Of a stretch of 64,000 nucleotides of DNA, positions 20,714-30,137 are shown piece after piece. A program made the translations under genes and the position numbers. Source of the DNA: Limosilactobacillus sp. WILCCON 0051. Its GTDB lineage: Bacteria; Bacillota; Bacilli; Lactobacillales; Lactobacillaceae. The stretch's first letter is position 1; every line of letters starts with the position of its first letter. The stretch lies in contig NZ_CP154878.1 in the NCBI RefSeq assembly GCF_039955095.1, forward strand, positions 2,046,001-2,110,000. Direction: 5' to 3'. Under the pieces are notes generated by a model. That model did no database searches, had not been told where the DNA came from, and was given only the letters and a program-made list of their open reading frames with translations.

Positions 20714-23212
20714 TTAAGGCAGGGCAATCAATTCAGGCTTGGCATCCCCGCGTTTGTCCTTTAGCGTAATCTTGCCCTGATGCGAACCAATCACGACTTC
20801 ATCACCAGTTTGGACTGCCCCGGCCAGCAATGCCTCGCTCAATGGATCCTCAACCAGATTCTGCAGTGAGCGTCGCAACGGCCGCGCGCCATATTCAGGA
20901 TCATAGCCGGCTTTGGCAATCACATCGATCGCGCCTGGCGTAAAGCGTACCTTGATATCACGCTCAGCCATCCGCTGTTTGACTTTGTTGGCCAGGAGCT
21001 TAACGATCTGATGCAGCTCTTTTGGATTCAAGGAGTGGAAGATGATCGTTTCATCAATACGATTGAGAAATTCTGGCCGGAAGTGCAGTTTCAGCTGCTG
21101 CTTGATGGCGGCTGACATGGCCTGATAATCCGTCGTCATGTCGGCAGCCCCAAAGCCAACTGTTTTTTCATCCTGCAGCTGAGTGGCTCCAAGATTAGAA
21201 GTCATAATCAAAATCGTATTGCGGAAGTCAACGCGCCGTCCTTTTGAATCCGTCAGATAGCCATCATCCAGTACCTGCAGCAATAGGTTAAATACGTCGG
21301 GGTGCGCTTTTTCGGCTTCATCAAGCAGCACGACGCTATATGGATGCTGACGAACCTTTTCCGTCAGCTGACCACCCTCATCATAACCAACATAGCCAGG
21401 AGCCGCCCCAATCAAGCGACTGACGCTGTACTTTTCCATATACTCAGACATATCGACACGAATCATATTGCTTTCCGAACCAAACATTGCTTCAGCCAGC
21501 GCCTTAGCTAATTCCGTCTTCCCGACACCGGTTGGCCCCAGAAACATAAATGAGCCAATTGGCCGATTAGGATCCTTAAGACCACTGCGCGCTCGACGAA
21601 TTGAACGGGCAATTGCCGAAACTGCCTCATCCTGACCAATCACGCGTTGATGCAGGACTCGTTCCAGATTGATCAGCCGGTCGCTTTCCGTCTTCTGCAG
21701 CTGAGTCAGCGGTACACCCGTCCATTCTGCCACCACTTTAGCAATGTCTTCACCGGTAACGTGCAGCTGATATTGATCAGCCTGCTTTTGTCGCTGTTCC
21801 TCTTCTTGTGCCAGTCGCGCCTTGATGGTCAGTTCAGCCTGCCTGAGCTGGGCCGCGCGATCAAAGTCCTGCTGCTCAATGGCCTGTTCTTTTTCCTCGC
21901 CTAGTTTGCGCAGCTGAGCCTGTTCGTTTGCCAGTGGTGAGGACTGTTCTTCAGCTTCGATGCGTACCATGGCCGCTGCCTCATCCATCAAATCAATAGC
22001 CTTATCTGGCAGAAAACGGCTCGTCAAATAGCGCGTTGACAGCTTAACGGCAGCTTCCAAGGCTTCATCATCGATTTTGACGTGATGATGCTCTTCATAT
22101 TTAGGCCGCAAACCTTTTAGAATCGCCAGCGCATCCTCAGCGGTCGGCTCTTCAACTTGAACCGTTGCAAAGCGCCGTTCCAAAGCTGCGTCTGATTCAA
22201 TGTATTTTTGATACTCATCCAGCGTCGTTGCGCCAATCGTCTGCAGCTCACCACGGGCCAGCGCTGGCTTTAAGATATTTGAGGCATCAATCGCCCCTTC
22301 TGCACCACCAGCTCCAACCAGAGTATGCAGTTCATCGATAAAAAGAATTACATGGCCATCATGATAGATTTCATTGATGATTTTTTTCAAACGGTCCTCA
22401 AACTCACCGCGATACTTGGTGCCCGCAACCAGCGAACCCATATCCAGCATCATCAATCGCTTATCAGCCAGTTCTTCAGGCACCCGACCAGCTACGATGC
22501 GTTCGGCCAAGCCTTCTGCAATCGCGGTTTTGCCGACCCCTGGCTCACCAATCAGCACCGGATTGTTTTTAGTCCGACGACTGAGGATCTGAATTACCCG
22601 CTTGATTTCACGATCGCGGCCAACTACGGGATCCATGCCATCACTGCGCGCGATCTGTGTTAAATCACGGGCCAGCTTGTCCAGCGTCGGTGTTCCCTGA
22701 ACCTCGCCGTCGCTGCCGTCATTTTCGCCAGGACGTCGCCGTGGTGCCCGCCGCTGTTGATTTTCTGCGATTCCTAAGCGCCGCAGCAAAATCCGACGTG
22801 CCTGTTTGGGATTAACGTCCAGATTGCTTAAGATTCGTGATGATAGGATTGCATCATCACTCAGCAGGGCTAACAGCAGATGCTCGGTGCCAATTTGAGG
22901 AGCCTGTAGACGCTGGGCCATCTGCTTAGCCAGCAATAAAATACTGCGCAGCTTGGGCGAATCAGGCAGATAGGTATCGCGATCAACTTCCTGCATCGTG
23001 CCATAGCCGGTTAGACTTTCGATTTCTTCACGAATATCATCGCTGGTGACGTTAAACTGATTCAAAACACGGCCCGCAATACTATTGGAAACCATGCTCA
23101 ACGCCAGCAGCAGATGCTCGGTTCCCACGGCCTGATGCTTAAAGTAGTGTGCCTGTTCCTGGGCAATCTGCAAAACGTTTTGCGCGCTTCGGGTGTATGA
23201 ATTATTGTCCAT
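20714..23212 (-). CDS. clpC: ATP-dependent Clp protease ATP-binding subunit ClpC
   Basis: The product has 832 residues. It shows the N-terminal Clp repeat domain (about 1-145), a first AAA module with [13 protein letters not shown], a middle region with a UVR-like segment ([15 protein letters not shown]), and a second AAA module with [13 protein letters not shown]. It unfolds substrates for ClpP. The ATG 23212 follows GGTGAT at six bases; an upstream in-frame start would overlap ctsR. It follows ctsR by about 20 bases and should be under CtsR control. Confidence 0.97.
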   Translation of the reverse strand: MDNNSYTRSAQNVLQIAQEQAHYFKHQAVGTEHLLLALSMVSNSIAGRVLNQFNVTSDDIREEIESLTGYGTMQEVDRDTYLPDSPKLRSILLLAKQMAQRLQAPQIGTEHLLLALLSDDAILSSRILSNLDVNPKQARRILLRRLGIAENQQRRAPRRRPGENDGSDGEVQGTPTLDKLARDLTQIARSDGMDPVVGRDREIKRVIQILSRRTKNNPVLIGEPGVGKTAIAEGLAERIVAGRVPEELADKRLMMLDMGSLVAGTKYRGEFEDRLKKIINEIYHDGHVILFIDELHTLVGAGGAEGAIDASNILKPALARGELQTIGATTLDEYQKYIESDAALERRFATVQVEEPTAEDALAILKGLRPKYEEHHHVKIDDEALEAAVKLSTRYLTSRFLPDKAIDLMDEAAAMVRIEAEEQSSPLANEQAQLRKLGEEKEQAIEQQDFDRAAQLRQAELTIKARLAQEEEQRQKQADQYQLHVTGEDIAKVVAEWTGVPLTQLQKTESDRLINLERVLHQRVIGQDEAVSAIARSIRRARSGLKDPNRPIGSFMFLGPTGVGKTELAKALAEAMFGSESNMIRVDMSEYMEKYSVSRLIGAAPGYVGYDEGGQLTEKVRQHPYSVVLLDEAEKAHPDVFNLLLQVLDDGYLTDSKGRRVDFRNTILIMTSNLGATQLQDEKTVGFGAADMTTDYQAMSAAIKQQLKLHFRPEFLNRIDETIIFHSLNPKELHQIVKLLANKVKQRMAERDIKVRFTPGAIDVIAKAGYDPEYGARPLRRSLQNLVEDPLSEALLAGAVQTGDEVVIGSHQGKITLKDKRGDAKPELIALP

Positions 23213-23234
23213 TAAATCACCGTCTCTTTCTCTT

Positions 23235-23702
23235 TTAGCTTTCAAAACGCAGCCGGTTCAACAGTGAAGTCAAAACCCGGGCCCGCAGCTGATTTTCTTT
23301 AACCCGACTATCCAGTTTCAAGGTTTGTTTAGCGACCATTACCATCATTAAATCACCTTCTCGTCGCGTGATGACTTTTTCTTCATATAAAGTTCGAATC
23401 ACGTCGAAGGCATCCCGTTCACTGATTGAGTCGCCAATTGCATTGATCAGCATATCCAAGACATCGACATCATCCAATAGATTGATGCGTTCAATGCGAA
23501 TATAGCCGCCACCGCCACGTTTGCTTTGAACCAGGTAGCCATTTTGCAGGGTGAAGCGAGTTTTAATTACATAATTGATCTGTGATGGTACCACATCGAA
23601 ATGGTTGGCCACTTCTGAACGACGTATCTCAATCTGCTCTGAGTTGCCAAGAATTTCTTTAAGATAAGCTTCAATAATATCTGAAATACTGCGGTCTTCC
23701 AA
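23235..23702 (-). CDS. ctsR: Class III stress repressor CtsR
   Basis: This 155-residue protein has the CtsR winged-helix region (VANHFDVVPSQINYVIKTRF) and the glycine-rich KRGGGGYIRIERI that acts as the temperature-sensing and DNA-contacting wing in the family. Translation begins at TTG (23702-23700) after GAGGGGG. It is directly followed by clpC; the mcsA and mcsB genes that separate them in Bacillus are absent, as is usual in lactobacilli. Confidence 0.96.
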   Translation of the reverse strand: MEDRSISDIIEAYLKEILGNSEQIEIRRSEVANHFDVVPSQINYVIKTRFTLQNGYLVQSKRGGGGYIRIERINLLDDVDVLDMLINAIGDSISERDAFDVIRTLYEEKVITRREGDLMMVMVAKQTLKLDSRVKENQLRARVLTSLLNRLRFES

Positions 23703-23724
23703 AATTTCGCCCCCTCTTTCTTTA

Positions 23725-23741
23725 TCTGACTAATGTTGACC
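23725..23741 (-). promoter_or_regulatory. CtsR operator and ctsR-clpC promoter region
   Basis: The minus strand reads GGTCAACATTAGTCAGA, a tandem heptad that differs at three positions from the CtsR consensus GGTCAAANANRGTCAAA. A TATGAT box lies just upstream. The operator therefore covers the likely start site, giving self-repression of ctsR and clpC. Confidence 0.75.
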
Positions 23742-23782
23742 TTAATTTTATCATATATATCCATAAAATTCCGATTTTAAAT

Positions 23783-23814
23783 AAAAAAACTCATCGCTGC
23801 AAAACAACGATGAG
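23783..23814 (-). terminator. Terminator after adhA
   Basis: On the minus strand CTCATCG pairs with CGATGAG over an 11-base loop and is followed by seven T residues. Confidence 0.85.
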
Positions 23815-23862
23815 CCTTAAATTTTAGATTGCTAAGATCAGCTTGCCTTAGCCGTTATTCAA

Positions 23863-24885
23863 TTATTTGTTGTGTACAAAGTCAACGACGTTCCGGCCAA
23901 CTACTTTGTTGTCCTTAAGTTCTTGAATCATGTCGTTGATTTCTTCCAGCTTGCGGGTCTTAACGATTGGGTGAACCTTGCCTTCAGCACCAAATTGGAA
24001 GCATTCAGCCAGGTCTTGACGCGTACCAACCAGTGAACCAGCAACAACGATCCCATCCAGAACCGTCTTGGCAATATTCAATTGCATGTCACCCTTTGGC
24101 AGAGCAACGGCAACCAACTTGCCATCTGGACGCAGGGAACCAACAGCTTGGTCAAAGGCAGCTGGCGTAACGGCCGTAACAACAGCTGCGTGAACGCCAC
24201 CAACCTTTTCTTGGATCTGTTCGTCAACATTGCCATCATGACGGTTGATCAGAAGTTCAGCGCCTTCCTTCTTGGCAGCTTCCAGTTTGTCAGGGTTACC
24301 ATCAACGGCAACAACGTGAGCACCAAATACGTTGTGAGCAAATTGAATCCCCAGGTTACCCAGACCACCAGCACCAACGATTGATACCCATTGACCTGGC
24401 TTGATGCCGGAAACCTTCAGTGCCTTGTACATCGTAACGCCGGCACAGGTCAGAGAAGTTGCCTCAACTGGGTCCAGGCCTTCTGGTACCTTAACTGCAT
24501 AATCAGCAGGAACGATGCATTGTTGAGCCATAGCACCATCAGCAGTGTAGCCGGCGTTCAAAACGTTGCGGCAAAGCGTTTCACGACCCGTCAGACAGTA
24601 CTCACAGTGGCCACAGCCCTTAAAAAACCAAGCAATTGATACGCGATCGCCAACTTTCAAGCTGGTAACGCCAGGAGCAACCTTAGATACGCGGCCAACA
24701 CCTTCGTGACCAATGATCGTACCAGGCTTCTTGCCAAAATCGCCGGCAGCAACGTGCAGGTCGGTGTGGCAAAGACCACAGTATTCCATGTCGACCAGTG
24801 CTTCACCTGGCTTCAGATCACGCAGCGTAACGTCCTTAACGTCAACGAAGCCATCACAATTTTCACGAATAACAGCAGCTTTCAT
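23863..24885 (-). CDS. adhA: Zinc-dependent alcohol dehydrogenase (NAD type)
   Basis: The 340-residue protein is a medium-chain dehydrogenase that would interconvert ethanol-type alcohols and aldehydes. Catalytic zinc ligands are in YCGLCHTD and IIGHEGVG. Structural zinc cysteines are in CGHCEYC and ETLC (about 92-106). The Rossmann motif GAGGLG and a following acidic residue ([10 protein letters not shown]) point to NAD. The ATG 24885 follows AAAGGAG. It is a single-gene unit with its own terminator and a likely extended -10 promoter. Confidence 0.94.
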   Translation of the reverse strand: MKAAVIRENCDGFVDVKDVTLRDLKPGEALVDMEYCGLCHTDLHVAAGDFGKKPGTIIGHEGVGRVSKVAPGVTSLKVGDRVSIAWFFKGCGHCEYCLTGRETLCRNVLNAGYTADGAMAQQCIVPADYAVKVPEGLDPVEATSLTCAGVTMYKALKVSGIKPGQWVSIVGAGGLGNLGIQFAHNVFGAHVVAVDGNPDKLEAAKKEGAELLINRHDGNVDEQIQEKVGGVHAAVVTAVTPAAFDQAVGSLRPDGKLVAVALPKGDMQLNIAKTVLDGIVVAGSLVGTRQDLAECFQFGAEGKVHPIVKTRKLEEINDMIQELKDNKVVGRNVVDFVHNK

Positions 24886-25263
24886 AGAGCAAAATCTCCT
24901 TTGCAATCATTAGATTTCCTTTACAGCCCCTATCTTAGCAGATTCATATCGATTTGGAAAGTGAACGTTTGCACATTTAACCTAGACCACTGGATTTAAA
25001 AACCGTTTCCCTACCGATGCAAAAGGCTTCACAGCCATCTAAAGCACTTTCAAAATTATTTTTCGCTTGTGCAGATTTAAACTTATCAAAAATAAGTAAA
25101 GGCTTTCATCATCTGAATAGCCCAAACTTGATTACAATGCTAATTTTGATTTTTTAGATAATAATGAATATAATGTTCAGTTTTATTTTTCCAAGGTTGT
25201 CTCGATACGGCTGGCGGATTATCATAATGTTACCGCTACCAAAATATCACGGAGGAATTAACT
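24886..25263. other. Divergent promoter region between adhA and the amidohydrolase
   Basis: No gene is seen here. On the minus strand TGCTAAGAT (24940-24932 region) is an extended -10 for adhA with a poor -35. On the plus strand there is a strong promoter at 25146-25174. Between them an ACTTAT/ATAAGT inverted repeat (25081-25086 with 25092-25097) could be an operator. Confidence 0.5.
25146..25174 (+). promoter_or_regulatory. Amidohydrolase promoter
   Basis: TTGATT and TATAAT are 17 bases apart, about 90 bases before the amidohydrolase ATG. Confidence 0.8.
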
Positions 25264-26850
25264 ATGGAACAAACTTTTGTCAACGGCAAGGTATTTGTCG
25301 GTACCAGCGAAACTGATTTTGTCTCTGCCTTTAAAGTTAAAGATGGCCGCATCAGCTGGATTGGGCAGACTGAACAGGTTGACGATCCCCAAGCGATTGA
25401 TCTGCATCAGCAAACGGTTTTGCCTGGACTGATCGATTGTCATACCCATCCCAAATATATCGCAGATGCTCTTCACGGGACGGCCTGTACGCCCCCTAAC
25501 GTCAACAGCATTCAAGAAATGATCGCCGCTCTAAAAGCTTCCCCACAATATGGTCAAGGTCCGGATGTCTGGATCGAGGGCTGGGGCTTTGACGAAACCA
25601 AGCTGGCTGAACATCGCGCGCCAACCGTTGACGATCTGGACCAGGTTACTACCGAGCAGCCGATCTTTATCTATCGTTCTGACTGTCATTCATCGGTTGG
25701 CAACTCAAAAGCCTTGGCACTGGCTGGTATCGATCAAAACACCCCAGATCCCAAAGGCGGCCATATCGAACGTTTCCCAGATGGCCGTCCCACTGGTTTT
25801 ATGCGTGAGGTAGCCGCCAGTCAGCTGCTGATTCGAGCCAAATCAGCGCAAAGCTACGAAAACGACGTGCAAAACATGGTTAACAGCTCTGATCATTACC
25901 TCGAAAACGGCATCGTTGCAATTGGCGAAATGATGGGTCGGCTCAATCCCTACCCTACGCTGCGCCTTTACCAGGATGCCGTCAAGCAGGGCTTTAAGCC
26001 ACGAGCCTCTATCTATTATGTCTATGATGAGCTGAAGCCTGGTCAAGACCTTGATCCAGTGGGCGATGATCAGCTGCGGGTAGCCGGCATCAAGATTTTC
26101 ATGGACGGCAGTATTTCTGGCGAGACTGCTGACAACTCATTGCCTTATCCTTCTGGCAAGCGTGGCGTTTTGCTTACTGACCAGACCAAGCTGAAGACGG
26201 CCATCAAATTTGCCCAAAAGCATCAGCTGCAGGCCGCCGTTCATGCGATGGGTGATGCGGCAATTCAGCTGGTTTTGGATACGACCTGTGATTTAGATCC
26301 TTGGCTGGATGATATGCCTTCAATCCGCATCGAACACGCTTCGCTGCTTAGCGACCAGATGCTTGATCAGATTAATCACGCCAAAATGTGGTATGGTCTC
26401 TCCACCCAGCCAATCTTTTTCTTTGCAGAAGATGAATCCTATCGCAGCTATTTGACACCGGAACAGTTCAAATTGGCCTACCGCGTTAAATCAATGCTTA
26501 AATCAAAGGCACTGACGACTTTAAGCTCTGATGCGCCATGTACTCCCTGGGCTGAGCCTGACAGTCCTTTCTACAGTATCTATGCAGCCGTAACGCGCCA
26601 GGCTGCCAATAATGACGTTGTAAACATTGAAGAGGCCATTACCGTTCCGCAGGCCATCTTAGGCTATACCAAATGGGCAGCAGAAATTGGCGGCTTTACA
26701 CATAACGGAACGCTGGAGGTTGGCAAATCAGCTGACTTTGTAATTTTAAACAAAGATATCTTCAACGTCTCAAAAGATGAACTGGCAACCGTAAATGCAA
26801 ATGAAACCTGGTTTAAAGGCCAGTGCGTCTATCAAAAGTCATCAAAATAA
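25264..26850 (+). CDS. YtcJ-type amidohydrolase (amidohydrolase family 3)
   Basis: This 528-residue enzyme has the metal-binding HXH of the superfamily in GLIDCHTHP (about residues 58-66), further histidines in AAVHAMGD and IRIEHASL, and a C-terminal aspartate in LSSDAPCTPW. The substrate is not predictable; relatives act on exoenzyme-like amides or cyclic imides. The ATG follows GGAGGAATTAACT. It stands alone with its own promoter and terminator. There is no signal peptide, so it should be cytoplasmic. Confidence 0.88.
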   Translation: MEQTFVNGKVFVGTSETDFVSAFKVKDGRISWIGQTEQVDDPQAIDLHQQTVLPGLIDCHTHPKYIADALHGTACTPPNVNSIQEMIAALKASPQYGQGPDVWIEGWGFDETKLAEHRAPTVDDLDQVTTEQPIFIYRSDCHSSVGNSKALALAGIDQNTPDPKGGHIERFPDGRPTGFMREVAASQLLIRAKSAQSYENDVQNMVNSSDHYLENGIVAIGEMMGRLNPYPTLRLYQDAVKQGFKPRASIYYVYDELKPGQDLDPVGDDQLRVAGIKIFMDGSISGETADNSLPYPSGKRGVLLTDQTKLKTAIKFAQKHQLQAAVHAMGDAAIQLVLDTTCDLDPWLDDMPSIRIEHASLLSDQMLDQINHAKMWYGLSTQPIFFFAEDESYRSYLTPEQFKLAYRVKSMLKSKALTTLSSDAPCTPWAEPDSPFYSIYAAVTRQAANNDVVNIEEAITVPQAILGYTKWAAEIGGFTHNGTLEVGKSADFVILNKDIFNVSKDELATVNANETWFKGQCVYQKSSK

Positions 26851-26874
26851 GCATTCAAATTGATTATAATCAGT

Positions 26875-26916
26875 CTGACCGTCACCAATCCATTTGATCG
26901 ATGACGGTCAGTTTTT
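26875..26916 (+). terminator. Terminator after amidohydrolase
   Basis: CTGACCGTCA pairs perfectly with TGACGGTCAG over a 17-base loop and is followed by five T residues. It touches the end of the converging tetR-type gene. Confidence 0.85.
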
Positions 26917-27433
26917 ATTTATTCAGCATGATATGGCGTCGCGCATAATCGACCAGCAGCTCAACCGGCGCAGTAAAATCATCATTAACCCACCAAATCA
27001 GCAGCATGTAGATTCCGCCAGACTGGTAGCTGATTGCATAGTCTGAAAGATCAAGTTCTGGATGATACTCAATCAGCAAACGATGCAGGTAGGCCGTCTG
27101 CTGATTGAGCAGTTCACCTTCAAAACCAGCTTTCAACAAAACACGCATTAAATCTGGATGATTCTTGAAGTGGCTGAGGTAGGCCGTAAGCTGCTGTTCC
27201 AATGAATTCAGGTCATGTTCTTTGATATCTTGAATGAAATCAGCAAATTCCTGTTGCAAAAAATGCGTCAAAATTGCATCCTTGCCACTGAAATTACGGT
27301 AAAAAGCCATTCGCGACACCTTTGCTCGTTGTGCGATCTCAGCCACTGTCAGTTCAGCGTAAGGCTTTTCCTTAAGCAGTTCAAACATTGCTTGCTCAAT
27401 TTTCAGTTGTGTTTTTTGACTCTTTTTATTCAT
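26915..27433 (-). CDS. TetR/AcrR family regulator divergent from oleate hydratase
   Basis: The product is a 172-residue regulator with the N-terminal HTH KIEQAMFELL to ISQRAKVSRMAFYRNF-like segment (seen as IAQRAKVSRMAFYRNF, about residues 29-44). The C-terminal part is helical. It is divergent from ohyA across a 109-base gap that contains one strong promoter and a perfect palindrome, which makes ohyA its most likely target. Fatty acids are a reasonable ligand guess but this is inference. Confidence 0.88.
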   Translation of the reverse strand: MNKKSQKTQLKIEQAMFELLKEKPYAELTVAEIAQRAKVSRMAFYRNFSGKDAILTHFLQQEFADFIQDIKEHDLNSLEQQLTAYLSHFKNHPDLMRVLLKAGFEGELLNQQTAYLHRLLIEYHPELDLSDYAISYQSGGIYMLLIWWVNDDFTAPVELLVDYARRHIMLNK

Positions 27434-27464
27434 TAATGCTAATTCCTCGCTTTCCTAAAAACGA

Positions 27465-27493
27465 TTGACAAATGAAAGCGTCAACAATATTAT
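27465..27493 (+). promoter_or_regulatory. ohyA promoter
   Basis: TTGACA and TATTAT are 17 bases apart. The start would fall at about 27500, directly before the palindrome. Confidence 0.85.
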
Positions 27494-27502
27494 AAAGGCA
27501 TA

Positions 27503-27516
27503 GTTACAAGTGTAAC
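27503..27516. promoter_or_regulatory. Perfect 14-bp palindrome, likely TetR operator
   Basis: The sequence GTTACAAGTGTAAC has perfect six-base arms. It lies over the predicted ohyA start site, so a bound repressor would block ohyA. The weaker TGAC/GTCA repeat inside the promoter spacer could be a second half-site. Confidence 0.65.
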
Positions 27517-27542
27517 GATTTTTGGTATTGAAAGGAGCGAGC

Positions 27543-29318
27543 ATGATGCATTACACAAATGGAAACTACGAGGCGTTCGTTAATGCTGACAAGCCAGCCG
27601 ATATCGAAAAAAAATCGGCATATATCATTGGAGCAGGTCTAGCTGGATTAGCCACAGCCGTCTTTTTGATTCGTGACGGACAGATGCCAGGTAAAAAAAT
27701 CCATATTCTTGAAGAATTGTCAGTTCCAGGCGGCAGCATGGATGGAATTTACAGCGTTCAGCGCAATTCCTATATTATTCGTGGCGGCCGTGAAATGGAA
27801 CCGCATTTTGAGACGCTCTGGGATCTGTTTCGTTCGATTCCGTCACTGGAAGTCCCCGGCGCTTCAGTATTGGATGAGTTCTATCGTCTAAACCGTAAAG
27901 ACCCCTGCTATGCTAAAACTCGTGTCATTCAGAATCGCGGTGAAGCTTTGCCAACCGATGGACAGCTGCTGCTGACGCCAAAAGCGGTCAAAGAGATCGT
28001 TGACCTGGTTTTAACGCCAGAAGAAAAACTCCAGGACGTCAAAATCAATGAAGTCTTTGACAAGGAGTTCTTCCAATCCAATTTCTGGCTCTACTGGTGT
28101 ACGATGTTTGCCTTTGAGCCATGGGCCAGCGCCATGGAAATGCGTCGTTATCTGATGCGGTTCATCCAACACGTTGGTACGCTCAAAAATCTTTCATCAC
28201 TGCGTTTTACCAAATTCAACCAATATGAGTCATTGATTCTCCCAATGGTTAAATTCTTAAAGGATCATGAGGTTCAATTCCATCAAGAAACCACCGTCGA
28301 CAACATCATCGTTAACCGCTCCGGTGACGACAAGCTTGCCACCAAGATCGAGATGAAAGTTGCTGGTGAGCCGCAAAACATCGAACTGACACCAAATGAT
28401 CTGGTCTTTGTAACAAATGGTTCGATCACCGAAAGCACCACGTACGGCGACAATGATCACCCTGCACCAATTGATCATCCGCTTGGCGCTAGCTGGCAGC
28501 TATGGAAGAACCTGGCAGCCCAAGACAGTGATTTTGGTCATCCAGAAAAGTTCTGCGAGCAGATTCCAAATGCAAACTGGACTATGTCGGCTACGATTAC
28601 TTTTAAAAACAATGATATCGTACCATTTATTGAAAAAGTAAATAAAAAAGATCCGCACAGTGGCTCAATCGTAACCAGCGGCCCTACAACAATCAAAGAC
28701 TCCAACTGGCTCTTAGGCTATTCGATCAGTCGGCAGCCTCATTTTCACCAGCAGAAGCCTAATGAACTGATCGTCTGGCTGTACGGCCTCTTCTCTGACA
28801 AAGGCGGCAACTACGTTAAAAAAACGATGCCCGAATGTACCGGTATCGAACTATGTGAGGAGTGGCTATATCATATGGGCGTACCAGAAAATGATATTCC
28901 GGCCATGGCAAAAGCAGCAACAACGATTCCTGCTCACATGCCGTATATCACATCCTACTTCATGCCGCGATCCTTGGGTGACCGCCCATTAGTCGTACCA
29001 AAGCATTCCAAGAATCTAGCCTTTATCGGCAATTTTGCTGAAACGCCACGTGATACGGTCTTTACAACTGAATACTCCGTTCGTACCGCCATGGAAGCCG
29101 TTTATACTCTGCTTGACATTGACCGGGGCGTTCCCGAAGTCTTTGCCTCAGCCTTTGACGTTCGTTTGATGATGAATGCCATGTACTATCTTAATGATCA
29201 AAAGAAATTAACTGAACTGGACCTGCCATTGTCCCAGAAACTATTAGTTAAAGAGGGACTCAAAAAAGTCAAGGGAACCTATATCGAAGAACTTTTAAAA
29301 GAATATCGGCTGATCTAG
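27543..29318 (+). CDS. ohyA: Oleate hydratase (fatty acid 10-hydratase)
   Basis: This 591-residue flavoprotein adds water to the cis-9 double bond of oleic or linoleic acid to form 10-hydroxy acids, a detoxifying step in lactobacilli. The FAD-binding motif is [17 protein letters not shown] (about residues 30-46), followed by the family segments [10 protein letters not shown] and [11 protein letters not shown]. The start is ATG 27543 (or the next ATG), after AAAGGAG; an upstream TTG overlaps the ribosome binding site. It is divergent from a TetR-type regulator and ends in a strong terminator. Confidence 0.95.
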   Translation: MMHYTNGNYEAFVNADKPADIEKKSAYIIGAGLAGLATAVFLIRDGQMPGKKIHILEELSVPGGSMDGIYSVQRNSYIIRGGREMEPHFETLWDLFRSIPSLEVPGASVLDEFYRLNRKDPCYAKTRVIQNRGEALPTDGQLLLTPKAVKEIVDLVLTPEEKLQDVKINEVFDKEFFQSNFWLYWCTMFAFEPWASAMEMRRYLMRFIQHVGTLKNLSSLRFTKFNQYESLILPMVKFLKDHEVQFHQETTVDNIIVNRSGDDKLATKIEMKVAGEPQNIELTPNDLVFVTNGSITESTTYGDNDHPAPIDHPLGASWQLWKNLAAQDSDFGHPEKFCEQIPNANWTMSATITFKNNDIVPFIEKVNKKDPHSGSIVTSGPTTIKDSNWLLGYSISRQPHFHQQKPNELIVWLYGLFSDKGGNYVKKTMPECTGIELCEEWLYHMGVPENDIPAMAKAATTIPAHMPYITSYFMPRSLGDRPLVVPKHSKNLAFIGNFAETPRDTVFTTEYSVRTAMEAVYTLLDIDRGVPEVFASAFDVRLMMNAMYYLNDQKKLTELDLPLSQKLLVKEGLKKVKGTYIEELLKEYRLI

Positions 29319-29332
29319 GCCTAGTAACGATC

Positions 29333-29374
29333 AGATCCTGTCATTGCCAAATTGGTGCTGACAGGATCTTTTTA
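29333..29374 (+). terminator. Terminator after ohyA
   Basis: AGATCCTGTCA pairs perfectly with TGACAGGATCT over a 15-base loop, followed by a T-run. Confidence 0.88.
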
Positions 29375-29375
29375 A

Positions 29376-29401
29376 TAAAAAAACCGATGAAAAATCATCG
29401 G
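29376..29401 (-). terminator. Terminator of the six-tRNA cluster
   Basis: On the minus strand CCGATGA pairs with TCATCGG around a four-base loop, followed by seven T residues. It begins ten bases past the last tRNA-Gly. Confidence 0.88.
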
Positions 29402-29410
29402 CATACAAAA

Positions 29411-29482
29411 AGCGGAAGACGGGATTCGAACCCGCGACCCCCACCATGGCAAGGTGATGTTCTACCACTGAACTACTTCCGC
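29411..29482 (-). tRNA. tRNA-Gly (GCC), copy 1
   Basis: The cloverleaf closes with GCGGAAG and CTTCCGC, and the anticodon loop reads TTGCCAT, giving GCC. The discriminator base is U and no CCA is encoded. It is the last gene of the cluster in transcription order. Confidence 0.96.
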
Positions 29483-29488
29483 AAGAAA

Positions 29489-29562
29489 TGCACCCAGAAG
29501 GAGTCGAACCTTCAACCTTCTGATTCGTAGTCAGACACTCTATCCAATTGCGCTATGGGTGC
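29489..29562 (-). tRNA. tRNA-Arg (ACG), copy 1
   Basis: The acceptor arms are GCACCCA and TGGGTGC with discriminator A. The anticodon loop CTACGAA gives ACG. Six bases separate it from tRNA-Gly copy 1. Confidence 0.96.
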
Positions 29563-29581
29563 ATAATAAATATTCAATTCA

Positions 29582-29653
29582 AGCGGAAGACGGGATTCGA
29601 ACCCGCGACCCCCACCATGGCAAGGTGATGTTCTACCACTGAACTACTTCCGC
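29582..29653 (-). tRNA. tRNA-Gly (GCC), copy 2
   Basis: The sequence is the same as copies 1 and 3 over the whole gene, with anticodon GCC. It lies between tRNA-Pro and tRNA-Arg copy 1. Confidence 0.96.
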
Positions 29654-29671
29654 ATAATGTTTATTTATAAA

Positions 29672-29745
29672 TCGGGAATACAAGATTTGAACTTGCGACC
29701 TCTTCGTCCCGAACGAAGCGCTCTACCAAGCTGAGCTAATTCCCG
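29672..29745 (-). tRNA. tRNA-Pro (CGG)
   Basis: The acceptor arms are CGGGAAT and ATTCCCG with discriminator A. The anticodon loop TTCGGGA gives CGG, reading CCG codons. It is the only single-copy tRNA in this cluster. Confidence 0.94.
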
Positions 29746-29750
29746 ATTAA

Positions 29751-29824
29751 TGCACCCAGAAGGAGTCGAACCTTCAACCTTCTGATTCGTAGTCAGACAC
29801 TCTATCCAATTGCGCTATGGGTGC
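29751..29824 (-). tRNA. tRNA-Arg (ACG), copy 2
   Basis: It is identical to copy 1 across the gene, with anticodon ACG. It lies five bases from tRNA-Pro. Confidence 0.96.
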
Positions 29825-29841
29825 ATGAAATAATGGAATCA

Positions 29842-29913
29842 AGCGGAAGACGGGATTCGAACCCGCGACCCCCACCATGGCAAGGTGATGTTCTACCACT
29901 GAACTACTTCCGC
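29842..29913 (-). tRNA. tRNA-Gly (GCC), copy 3
   Basis: The first tRNA after the cluster promoter, identical to the other two Gly copies, anticodon GCC. Confidence 0.96.
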
Positions 29914-29931
29914 AAATGTTTATTTAAGTTC

Positions 29932-29948
29932 GTTGATAACGTATCAAC
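29932..29948. promoter_or_regulatory. Palindrome at the start of the tRNA cluster
   Basis: GTTGATA and TATCAAC are perfect seven-base arms around ACG. It lies directly downstream of the cluster -10 box, so it could be an operator or a 5' hairpin of the precursor RNA. Confidence 0.5.
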
Positions 29949-29956
29949 AGTTATAT

Positions 29957-29985
29957 ATATTACCGATAAAAGCATTTAATGTCAA
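29957..29985 (-). promoter_or_regulatory. Promoter of the six-tRNA cluster
   Basis: TTGACA (29985-29980) and TAATAT (29962-29957) are 17 bases apart on the minus strand. The start would be about 40 bases before the first tRNA-Gly. Confidence 0.82.
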
Positions 29986-30048
29986 TACTAATTTTATATT
30001 TTCGTCAATTATTCCGATATTTATTAATTTTGACCTGAATGAAACCAA

Positions 30049-30104
30049 CTTGGCAGATTGCCTCAAGCTGGCATCTGGAAGCGGTTGCTGAATAGCGTTA
30101 TAAT
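30049..30104 (+). promoter_or_regulatory. Promoter region of the P-type ATPase gene
   Basis: A consensus TATAAT lies at 30099-30104 without a good -35. Upstream, CTTGGCA and TGCC-T-CAAG (30049-30067) form a near-palindrome with one bulged base that could bind a metal-responsive regulator. Confidence 0.45.
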
Positions 30105-30137
30105 TAAGACAAAATTTGGGGAAAGGAGCTGAAAATT

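Noticed and set aside
29411..29913. Regular repeats suggesting a CRISPR or tandem array
   Set aside because: The repeats fold as tRNA-Gly and tRNA-Arg cloverleaves with proper anticodons.
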